Shown here in pieces: positions 6,333-12,841 of a stretch of 33,993 nt of DNA. The notes under the pieces were generated by a model. It worked only from the letters and a program-made list of their open reading frames with translations, was not told the origin of the DNA and did not search any database. How positions within the stretch are numbered: the first letter of the stretch is position 1; every line of letters begins with the position of its first letter. Origin of the DNA: Bacteroidales bacterium (GTDB taxonomy: Bacteria; Bacteroidota; Bacteroidia; Bacteroidales; UBA3824); the NCBI GenBank assembly GCA_017394445.1, contig JAFPYT010000056.1, positions 1 to 33,993 on the forward strand. The letters run 5' to 3'. Position numbers and translations under genes: made by a program.

Positions 6333-7871
6333 ATGAGCAGCAGCAAAAACAAGGAGTTGCAAAAACTCCGCGAAAAGGTTAAGCACGGCGGCGGAGAACA
6401 AGCCCTTGAAAAACAGATGGCGCTCGGCAAACTGTCGGCACGTGAGCGCATTATCGACCTTTTGGACAATGATTCGTTTCAAGAGTACGATATGTTTGTG
6501 CAAAACTCCACAGCCGTGTTTGAGGACGACCGCAAAGAGATTCTCGGCGACGGCGTTATCACAGGCACTGGCACTATCAACGGTATGCCCGTATGCATTT
6601 ACGCTCAGGACTTTACCGTGGCAGGTGGTTCGCTCGGAATGATGCACGCCAAAAAGATTATCAAAATTATGGACCGCGCACTAAAAATGCGTGTGCCATT
6701 AATCGGTATCAACGACAGCGGTGGCGCACGTATCCAAGAGGGTATCAACTCGTTGGCAGGTTACGGCGAAATTTTTTACCGCAACACTATGGCGTCGGGT
6801 ATAATTCCGCAAATATCTGTGGTGCTTGGACCTTGCGCAGGCGGAGCGGTCTACTCCCCTGCCCTAACGGATTTTGTGTTTGTGGTAGACAAGATTTCAA
6901 AAATGTTTATCACCGGTCCGGAGGTAATACGCACTGTATTAGGCGAAAAAATCTCTGCCGAAGACCTCGGTGGCGCAAAGGTGCAAAGCCAGATTTCGGG
7001 TAACGCGCATTTTTTTGCTCAATCTGAGTTGGAGTGTTTCGACCAAATAAAACGTCTGCTGCAATATATTCCTCAAAACAACAGAGTTAAGGCATTCACA
7101 GCCGACCCTCTCCCACCCCGCCGCAACGACATCGAAAACATTATTCCACAAGACCCTCGCGAGGCTTACGACGTAAGAAACATCATAGAATGTATCACCG
7201 ACAATAGCGAATTTATGGAAATCCGTTCGGGTTTTGCGCCTAACGCTGTGGTGGGTTTCGGACGTATCAATGGCGAAAGCACGGCTTTTGTGGCAAACCA
7301 ACCTGCCGTAATGGCTGGCGTTTTAGACGTTGACAGCAGCGACAAAATTTCGGCATTCGTGCGTTTTTGCGATGCGTTTAATATTCCCATTGTTACGCTT
7401 GTAGACCTTCCGGGATACCTTCCGGGCGTAGACCAAGAGCACGCCGGCATTATCCGCCACGGTGCAAAAATTCTCTACGCATATTCGGAGGCTACTGTGC
7501 CAACGGTTACAGTAATATTGCGCAAGGCATACGGCGGAGGCTATATTGCAATGAACAGCATCCACCTTGGAGCCGACTCGGTATTTGCTTGGCCTGATGC
7601 CGAAATATCAGTAATGGGTCCCGAAAGCGCAGTTAACGTAATTTTCCGCAAAGAACTAATGGCTGCCGAAAACCCCGAAGATGTACGCCAACACAAGATT
7701 CAAGAATACAAAAAGAAGTTTGCAAGTCCCTACGTGGCAGCAGGAATGGGTTACATTGATGCAGTGATAGAACCCTCCGAAACCCGCACAATGATAGCCC
7801 ACGCCCTCAAAGTGTCGCAAGGCAAAATCAAATCCGCCCCAGACAAAAAACACGGACTAATACCGATGTAA
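6333..7871 (+). CDS. mmdA: Acyl-CoA carboxyltransferase subunit (methylmalonyl-CoA decarboxylase alpha / propionyl-CoA carboxylase beta)
   Basis: A 512-residue protein of the biotin-dependent carboxyltransferase family. It moves CO2 between carboxybiotin and an acyl-CoA such as propionyl-CoA. Two crotonase-like halves are visible, with the family segments LSARERIIDLLD, INDSGGARIQEG, GPCAGGAVYSPALTDF, FITGPEVI, NIPIVTLVDLPGYLPG, RKAYGGGYIAMNS and WPDAEISVMGPE. In Bacteroidota such genes usually belong to sodium-pumping methylmalonyl-CoA decarboxylase of the succinate-propionate pathway, with the membrane subunit encoded elsewhere. A biotin carrier follows 16 bp downstream; no biotin carboxylase or membrane subunit is present here, so whether it acts in decarboxylation or carboxylation is inferred, not seen. 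Confidence 0.93.
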   Translation: MSSSKNKELQKLREKVKHGGGEQALEKQMALGKLSARERIIDLLDNDSFQEYDMFVQNSTAVFEDDRKEILGDGVITGTGTINGMPVCIYAQDFTVAGGSLGMMHAKKIIKIMDRALKMRVPLIGINDSGGARIQEGINSLAGYGEIFYRNTMASGIIPQISVVLGPCAGGAVYSPALTDFVFVVDKISKMFITGPEVIRTVLGEKISAEDLGGAKVQSQISGNAHFFAQSELECFDQIKRLLQYIPQNNRVKAFTADPLPPRRNDIENIIPQDPREAYDVRNIIECITDNSEFMEIRSGFAPNAVVGFGRINGESTAFVANQPAVMAGVLDVDSSDKISAFVRFCDAFNIPIVTLVDLPGYLPGVDQEHAGIIRHGAKILYAYSEATVPTVTVILRKAYGGGYIAMNSIHLGADSVFAWPDAEISVMGPESAVNVIFRKELMAAENPEDVRQHKIQEYKKKFASPYVAAGMGYIDAVIEPSETRTMIAHALKVSQGKIKSAPDKKHGLIPM

Positions 7872-7880
7872 TTGACAATT

Positions 7881-7901
7881 ATGAATTATGAATTATGAAT
7901 T
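7881..7901 (+). repeat. Three tandem ATGAATT units over a start codon
   Basis: The heptamer ATGAATT occurs three times in tandem at 7881, 7888 and 7895. Each carries an ATG, but only the middle one opens the biotin carrier frame; the other two reach stops within a few codons. Confidence 0.8.
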
Positions 7902-8193
7902 ACTAAATATTAGCGGCACAGACTACAAGACCACGCTGACGGAGAAGTTTAAAAACCGTCGGCCGTGGCAAAAGCCTGTCTACAACCGTGTTGTATTGCA
8001 GATGCCGGGCAAAATCACCAAGATATTCATCACCCCCGGACAGCAGATAAAGCCGGGCGACCGTCTGTTTGTATACGAAGCAATGAAAATGCGCAACGTT
8101 ATCTACGCCCAAACCTCCGGCACTATCAAAACCATCAACGTATCCGAAGGCGAAGATGTAGGCAAAAACTTTGTGCTGGCTGAGATGGAATAA
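7888..8193 (+). CDS. Biotin carboxyl carrier protein
   Basis: A 101-residue protein whose C-terminal two thirds form a biotinyl/lipoyl attachment domain. The biotinylation motif EAMKM is at 64-68, so Lys67 is the expected biotin site. VVLQMPGKITKIFITPGQQIKPGDRLFVYEAMKM and the following SGTIKTINVSEGEDV match the symmetric halves of the domain. It would carry CO2 to or from the carboxyltransferase encoded 16 bp upstream. The Ala/Pro-rich linker usual in decarboxylase carrier subunits is absent; the first 30 residues are short and basic. The start at 7888 is the only ATG of a triple repeat that is in frame. It converges with queE, with 3 bp between stop codons. Confidence 0.92.
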   Translation: MNYELLNISGTDYKTTLTEKFKNRRPWQKPVYNRVVLQMPGKITKIFITPGQQIKPGDRLFVYEAMKMRNVIYAQTSGTIKTINVSEGEDVGKNFVLAEME

Positions 8194-8196
8194 ACC

Positions 8197-8811
8197 CTAC
8201 CTCACCCCTATATACTTATGCATCTGTGCGCTAACCTTCCACACAGGATGTTTGAGCACATAATCGAATATCAATTGTGTAGATTGCTGACGGCTGTCCC
8301 ATTCGGGTTGAAGCACAAGCACACATTCGGCGGCGGCTTTGGCGGCGCACTGTTCGGCAAAAGCAAAATCGTCGGCAGAGGAGATTACCACTTTAAGTTC
8401 GTTTGCCTGCTCCAAAACCTCGTCTAATGGAGGATGATGTTTTTTTGGCGAAAGACAAATCCAATCAAAACTACCAGTAATATGGTGAGTGCCTGATGTT
8501 TCGAGCCATACCGATAGGCATTTTTGTTCTAAACGTTCGCACAAAGGGGCAAGATTGTGCATAAGTGGTTCTCCGCCTGTGATAACCACATTTGGCGACG
8601 GATTAGCGGCGGCACGTGCTGCAATATCGTCCACGGAACAGAGTTTAGCATTATTCTCATTCCACGACTGCTTGGTATCGCACCACGGACATTTTACATC
8701 GCATCCCGCAAGCCGTACAAAATACGCCGCGCTTCCGGAATTAATGCCTTCACCTTGAATGGAGTAAAATTCTTCGATAATGGGGAGGAGAATTTGATTG
8801 TCTGTTGCCAT
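8197..8811 (-). CDS. queE: 7-carboxy-7-deazaguanine synthase QueE
   Basis: A 204-residue radical-SAM enzyme that converts 6-carboxytetrahydropterin to 7-carboxy-7-deazaguanine in queuosine biosynthesis, leading to modification of G34 in tRNAs. It begins with the QueE hallmark EEFYSIQGEG, has the iron-sulfur binding cysteines in CDVKCPWC (C37, C41, C44), then NVVITGGEPLMH and WLETSGT, and ends with HKYIGVR. The C-x3-C-x2-C spacing is standard. The start codon lies 2 bp after the end of a PIN-domain toxin gene, with no room for a separate promoter, so the gene is probably expressed from the toxin-antitoxin promoter at 9478-9505. Family call is firm. Confidence 0.96.
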   Translation of the reverse strand: MATDNQILLPIIEEFYSIQGEGINSGSAAYFVRLAGCDVKCPWCDTKQSWNENNAKLCSVDDIAARAAANPSPNVVITGGEPLMHNLAPLCERLEQKCLSVWLETSGTHHITGSFDWICLSPKKHHPPLDEVLEQANELKVVISSADDFAFAEQCAAKAAAECVLVLQPEWDSRQQSTQLIFDYVLKHPVWKVSAQMHKYIGVR

Positions 8812-8813
8812 AA

Positions 8814-9236
8814 TTAATTGTTGCTTTGAAGGATATTCAAAAATTGTTTTAATTTTATAACAAATAACATAGGGAAATCGATAGTATTCAATATTTCGTA
8901 ATGAGTGTCATCTGAAACAATATATGTAGCATTGGCTGCAAATGCACAATCTACAAATTTATTATCATCGGGGTCGGCAGTTATAATACCCAACCTAAAA
9001 TGAGGATGAATTAGCTCCACATTTTCACTTTTCAGAAGCAAATCGGCTACATTTTCGGCAATAGAAGGAGTCATTAACCGCCCAATGATTTCAATATACT
9101 CATCTAATATCTCATTAGATATACAAAGAGTGTATTTACCCTCTTGCAATCCATTCCAAACTGCATAATATTGACCTCTACGCGACAAAGAAGCCACCAA
9201 AGCATTAGTATCAAGAACTATTCTTTTATTCCGCAT
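8814..9236 (-). CDS. PIN-domain toxin-like nuclease
   Basis: A 140-residue PIN-domain protein. It opens with RIVLDTNALVASL (first catalytic Asp), has CISNEILDEYIEII with the central Glu/Asp, and the C-terminal ADPDDNKFVDCAFAANATYIVSDD, typical of the COG1569 type of PIN proteins in toxin-antitoxin pairs. It overlaps its upstream partner by 11 bp and is followed after 2 bp by queE. The four acidic residues expected for metal binding appear to be present, so it is likely active. Its RNA target is not known. Confidence 0.87.
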   Translation of the reverse strand: MRNKRIVLDTNALVASLSRRGQYYAVWNGLQEGKYTLCISNEILDEYIEIIGRLMTPSIAENVADLLLKSENVELIHPHFRLGIITADPDDNKFVDCAFAANATYIVSDDTHYEILNTIDFPMLFVIKLKQFLNILQSNN

Positions 9237-9456
9237 ATTTATATGGTGTGCGTAAATGCTCTTTTAGGATAGCCTCGTTTTTTTGATTATCCCATTTACC
9301 TTCGTCCCATAATTGGTCAATTGCGTCATCTATTTTGCGGGCGTAGTAGTCGCAGACCACTTTGCGTAACTCTGCTACTTGATCCTCGGTTTTAAAATGA
9401 CCCAAAAGACGCAAAAAATCCATCTGCGCTGCGTTAAGACCTACTGATACTTCCAT
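9226..9456 (-). CDS. Putative antitoxin of the PIN module
   Basis: A 76-residue protein placed first in the operon, as is usual for antitoxins, and overlapping the PIN gene by 11 bp. It has ALNAA-like amphipathic N-terminal helices (GLNAAQMDFLRLLGHFKTEDQ) and the segment IDQLWDEGKWDNQ. In Bacteroidota small proteins of this pattern precede PIN genes. No clear ribbon-helix-helix motif can be read, so the DNA-binding role is inferred from position. Confidence 0.78.
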   Translation of the reverse strand: MEVSVGLNAAQMDFLRLLGHFKTEDQVAELRKVVCDYYARKIDDAIDQLWDEGKWDNQKNEAILKEHLRTPYKYAE

Positions 9457-9477
9457 AAAATCAAATTAAACTTTTTG

Positions 9478-9508
9478 CAAAAATAACGAATTGTAATAAA
9501 AAAACAAA
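9478..9508 (-). promoter_or_regulatory. Promoter of the PIN module and queE
   Basis: On the minus strand TATTTTTG (9478-9485) is an exact TAnnTTTG -7 box and TTTG (rev. at about 9505-9508) lies 19 bp upstream. The antitoxin ATG is 21 bp downstream. It is the only good promoter seen upstream of queE. Confidence 0.6.
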
Positions 9509-9540
9509 ACTAATATATTATTAAAGGTTATTATCTTTAA

Positions 9541-9720
9541 TCAGTTTTTGGATTTCTTTGTTGAATCAAGCGTTTTCTGTTTTTGTTTGGCTTGTGCATT
9601 CTGACGTTTTTTTTCTACAAAACCATTAACAAAGTCAAGCACTTGTTTAACAATATCTTTATCATCTGCAATCTCGCCCAATGCGCGGAGTAATTGTGCG
9701 TTTAGTTGTAATGTTGTCAT
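9541..9720 (-). CDS. Orphan antitoxin-like small protein
   Basis: A 59-residue protein, MTTLQLNAQLLRALGEIADD onwards, with a strongly basic K/Q-rich C-terminus. Its N-terminus resembles those of the antitoxin-like proteins of the two RelE-type modules in this window (MTTFALNN... and MSTMKLRAEL...): a short beta-like start followed by an acidic helix such as DDKDIVKQVLDFV. A -7 box TACCTTTG is present on the minus strand at 9746-9753. No toxin gene follows: the next gene downstream begins at 9456 and is the unrelated PIN module. It may be a solitary regulator or the remnant of a lost module. Confidence 0.7.
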   Translation of the reverse strand: MTTLQLNAQLLRALGEIADDKDIVKQVLDFVNGFVEKKRQNAQAKQKQKTLDSTKKSKN

Positions 9721-9745
9721 AACAGAATCATTTTAATCGTTTTGG

Positions 9746-9753
9746 CAAAGGTA
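9746..9753 (-). promoter_or_regulatory. -7 box of the orphan antitoxin-like gene
   Basis: TACCTTTG on the minus strand, 25 bp upstream of the 59-aa gene's ATG. It faces away from the plus-strand promoter near 9818. Confidence 0.5.
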
Positions 9754-9794
9754 TAAAAGAATTGGGATTTTTTAAAACATTTTAGTTCAAATTA

Positions 9795-9825
9795 TTGGTT
9801 GTATAAGTAATTATTATTATCTTTG
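9795..9825 (+). promoter_or_regulatory. Promoter of the 132-aa antitoxin-like gene
   Basis: TTGG (9795-9798) and TATCTTTG (9818-9825) are separated by 19 bp, fitting the Bacteroidota -33/-7 arrangement. The ATG follows 21 bp later. Confidence 0.55.
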
Positions 9826-9846
9826 TATAATAAAAAGCATTTCATT

Positions 9847-10245
9847 ATGACAGCGACAGCATTAAGAATAAAGTCCACGCCAATGGCTCCGTACATCAAC
9901 CTAATGCAGGGAATGACTCGCGAGCAAAAGATGATTGTGGTAATGTATCTTACCGAATCTATGAACGAAAACGAGCCGTTAAAACAAAATAACGGGTCAA
10001 GCATTTCACCATCAACAAAATGGAACAATATGACACTGTCAGACTCTCATAAATGGAACCGTCAAGAGGCGTGGAATCAACTCACCGACAAGCAGCGCGA
10101 AGAAGCACATCAACTGAATCTTACTCCCGAAGATATAGATGAAAAATCTTTTGCAATTATTCAAAAAAAAGACTTTGAACCCATATCCGCACTTCCTCTA
10201 ATGACCTCACAAGAATTCATATCTTCAATTAATAAGGTAGTATAA
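9847..10245 (+). CDS. Antitoxin-like hypothetical protein
   Basis: A 132-residue protein from the ATG at 9847; a longer in-frame start at 9823 is rejected because it lies inside the -7 box. The N-terminus (TATALRIKSTPMAPYINLMQGM, then TREQKMIVVMYLTESM) follows the plan of the small antitoxin-like proteins elsewhere in the window: a short strand followed by a helix with a basic/acidic face. The C-terminal half is polar and rich in Asn, Glu and Lys, with no recognised domain. No toxin gene follows; 24 bp later the feoAB promoter begins. It is divergent from the 59-aa gene at 9541-9720. Confidence 0.72.
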   Translation: MTATALRIKSTPMAPYINLMQGMTREQKMIVVMYLTESMNENEPLKQNNGSSISPSTKWNNMTLSDSHKWNRQEAWNQLTDKQREEAHQLNLTPEDIDEKSFAIIQKKDFEPISALPLMTSQEFISSINKVV

Positions 10246-10269
10246 CAAAAAAATCCCCTTTTTTAGGTA

Positions 10270-10299
10270 TTGACTTACGCTCAATTATCGCTATTTTTG
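10270..10299 (+). promoter_or_regulatory. feoAB promoter
   Basis: TTGAC (10270-10274) and TATTTTTG (10292-10299) are 17-18 bp apart. This is one of the best promoters in the window, and its position rules out translation from the TTG at 10270. No obvious Fur-like inverted repeat was found. Confidence 0.65.
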
Positions 10300-10323
10300 C
10301 ACCTTGAAAATAATGCTGTAAAA

Positions 10324-12813
10324 ATGAACCTAAGCGAAGTAGAAATCGACCAAAAGGCCGTAATAACCAAAATCAAAGGACGCGGAACATTCCGCAAAAG
10401 AGTAATGGAAATGGGTTTTGTTAAGGGCAAAACCGTCCACGTTATCAAACAGGCTCCCCTCAACGACCCCATAGAATACGAAATTATGGGATACCACCTT
10501 TCGCTCCGCCGTCGCGAGGCTGAAATGATTGAGGTTGTATCGATGGAACACATTGTGGAGGCTGCCGCCAACCAAACCGAAAACCTTACTATCGAGGAGG
10601 TTATCAAAAACGAGGTGGAAGACCACGGACGCATTGTCAATGTGGCTCTTGTGGGAAATCCCAACTGCGGCAAAACCACTTTCTACAACTACGCTTCGGG
10701 CAGCAAAGAACGCGTGGGCAACTACTCTGGCGTTACCGTGGATGCCAAAACAGCCAAATTTGAATACGAGGGTTACACCATCAACATCACCGACTTGCCC
10801 GGAACATACTCGCTTACAGCATATTCTGCCGAAGAAATCTACGTGCGCAAATTTATCACCGAGCAAAATCCCGATGTGATTATAAATATGGTAGATGCGT
10901 CGAACATAGAACGTAACCTCTACCTCACCACGCAACTTATCGACCTTGACGTAAAGGTGGTTGTGGCGCTCAATATGTACGACGAAGTGGAGACCCGCGG
11001 CGACAAACTCGACTACATCTCGCTCGGGCGTATGCTCGGCATTCCATTTGTGCCAGTGGTAAGCAACAAGGGGCGCGGTTTTGGCGTGCTGTTCGACACC
11101 GTGATACGCGCTTTTGAAGATAAGTCGCCCACAATCCGCCACATACACATCAACTACGGTCACGACATCGAAAACTCCATCAAAGAGATTCAAGAAAAGA
11201 TATTTCTCCACAACGACAACGCCATTCTCTCGCGTATTCCGTCGCGCTTTATGGCTCTGAAACTCTTGGAGAAGGATGCCGACATCAAAAAAATAGTGCT
11301 TACCAACACCATCGAGGGCGAGCACAGCCACAATACCTACAAAGGGGGATTTGAAACCAACGAGCACCGCACCACCCACACCGATGCGCCAAGTTGCATT
11401 ATCGAAGAAACCGACCGTCAGATTGCATCGCTCGAAGATGCTTACAAAAACGACACCGAAAGCCTCATCACCGACACCCGTTACGGTTTTATAGCCGGCG
11501 CGCTCAAAGAGACTTACACCGTGGGGCACACCGACACCCGCAAGTTTACCGACCGTATCGACCGTGTGCTTACCCACCGCATCTGGGGAATGCCTGTTTT
11601 CTTATTAATCATTTTCTTAATGTTTGAGGTAACGTTTATCCTCGGCGACTACCCTATGCAATGGATCGAATCGGGCGTGGAATTTCTCGGCGACCTTATG
11701 CGCGGTGTTCTGCCCGACGGTGCGCTCAAAGACCTCATCTGCGACGGCATAATCGGCGGCGTGGGCGGCGTAATTGTCTTTTTGCCAAACATTGTGCTCT
11801 TGTTTATGTTTATCTCAATAATGGAAGACAGCGGATATATGGCTCGTGTGGCATTCCTCACCGACCGTATAATGCACAACATTGGTCTGCACGGCAAATC
11901 GTTTATCCCCTTGATAATGGGCTTTGGCTGCAACGTACCCGCAGTAATGGCAACCCGCACGCTCGAAAACCGTTCAGACCGGCTTCTCACCACGCTTATA
12001 AATCCTTATATGAGCTGCTCGGCGCGTCTGCCTTTGTATGCAGTAATGGCAGGAGCGTTTTTTGCCAACCATCAGGGCTTGGTAACGTTCAGCGTATATG
12101 GCGTGGGTGTGCTTATAGCCGGACTAACAGCCATACTTTTGCGCAAAACCGCATTCAAAAGTCAGGACGCACCTTTTGTAATGGAACTCCCCCCCTACCG
12201 CTTTCCAACCGTCCGCAGCGTATTAAAACACATGTGGGAAAAGGCTCAGCAGTATCTTAAAAAAATGGGCGGCGTAATATTGATAGCATCTATAATAATT
12301 TGGGTGCTTGGATATTTTCCGCAGCACACCGAAGAAACCGACCGCATAGAGGCTCAGATAGCACAGGCACAGGGCAACGATTCGCTTGTGGCTGAACTCG
12401 AAATAGAACTTGCCTACGCACATCAAGAAGGCAGCATAATAGGTCGCCTCGGCAAATTTATCGAACCTGTAATCGCTCCCCTCGGCTTCAATTGGAAAAT
12501 GGGCGTAAGCATCATCACCGGCGTAGCCGCCAAAGAGATAGTGGTGTCTACAATGGGCGTGCTCTACCACGGCGACGGCGAAGACACCGCCTCGCTATCC
12601 GAAAAACTTGTGAGCGACACCTCCACCGACCCTCTCACCCCTGCGCAAGCCTACGGCTTTATGCTCTTTGTGCTCATCTATATGCCCTGCATAGCCACCG
12701 CCGTCGCCATCCGCAAAGAAACCGGCTCTCGCAAATGGATGTGGCTCTCAATAGGTTACAGCGTAGCATTAGCGTGGATTGTGGCTTGGGTGGTGAATAT
12801 GATATTTGGGTAA
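10324..12813 (+). CDS. feoB: FeoA-FeoB fusion ferrous iron transporter
   Basis: An 829-residue inner membrane protein that imports Fe(II). Residues about 1-75 form a FeoA SH3-like domain (MNLSEVEIDQKAVITKI ... RGTFRKRVMEMGFVKG). The FeoB G domain follows, with G1 GNPNCGKT (111-118), GVTVD, DLPG (157-160) and NMYD (217-220). After a helical region come the Gate/core membrane segments, including MPVFLLIIFLMFEVTF, LVFMEDSGYMAR-like SIMEDSGYMARVAF, IPLIMGFGCNVPAVMATRT with the conserved Cys, and INPYMSCSARLPLYAVMAG. Such fused proteins are typical of Bacteroides and relatives. The ATG at 10324 is chosen because the longer start lies in the promoter. The region of about 315-365 is a His/Thr-rich insert. 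Convergent with the BspA-like gene. Confidence 0.95.
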   Translation: MNLSEVEIDQKAVITKIKGRGTFRKRVMEMGFVKGKTVHVIKQAPLNDPIEYEIMGYHLSLRRREAEMIEVVSMEHIVEAAANQTENLTIEEVIKNEVEDHGRIVNVALVGNPNCGKTTFYNYASGSKERVGNYSGVTVDAKTAKFEYEGYTINITDLPGTYSLTAYSAEEIYVRKFITEQNPDVIINMVDASNIERNLYLTTQLIDLDVKVVVALNMYDEVETRGDKLDYISLGRMLGIPFVPVVSNKGRGFGVLFDTVIRAFEDKSPTIRHIHINYGHDIENSIKEIQEKIFLHNDNAILSRIPSRFMALKLLEKDADIKKIVLTNTIEGEHSHNTYKGGFETNEHRTTHTDAPSCIIEETDRQIASLEDAYKNDTESLITDTRYGFIAGALKETYTVGHTDTRKFTDRIDRVLTHRIWGMPVFLLIIFLMFEVTFILGDYPMQWIESGVEFLGDLMRGVLPDGALKDLICDGIIGGVGGVIVFLPNIVLLFMFISIMEDSGYMARVAFLTDRIMHNIGLHGKSFIPLIMGFGCNVPAVMATRTLENRSDRLLTTLINPYMSCSARLPLYAVMAGAFFANHQGLVTFSVYGVGVLIAGLTAILLRKTAFKSQDAPFVMELPPYRFPTVRSVLKHMWEKAQQYLKKMGGVILIASIIIWVLGYFPQHTEETDRIEAQIAQAQGNDSLVAELEIELAYAHQEGSIIGRLGKFIEPVIAPLGFNWKMGVSIITGVAAKEIVVSTMGVLYHGDGEDTASLSEKLVSDTSTDPLTPAQAYGFMLFVLIYMPCIATAVAIRKETGSRKWMWLSIGYSVALAWIVAWVVNMIFG

Positions 12814-12841
12814 TGGAGTGCAGACGGCTCGTCCGCCTACC

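Noticed and set aside
5946-6647. Minus-strand 233-codon frame opposite the carboxyltransferase operon start
   Set aside because: It overlaps two supported plus-strand genes and shows no motifs or promoter.
7881-7901. Phase-variable on/off switch at the biotin carrier start
   Set aside because: The productive ATG is fixed relative to the downstream frame, so copy changes cannot switch it off unless only one unit remains.
10330-11577. Minus-strand 415-codon open frame opposite feoAB
   Set aside because: Shadow of the FeoAB reading frame; its translation has no motif.
12814-12841. Terminator between feoAB and the BspA-like gene
   Set aside because: There is only a weak short inverted repeat and no T-run; I could not support a terminator.
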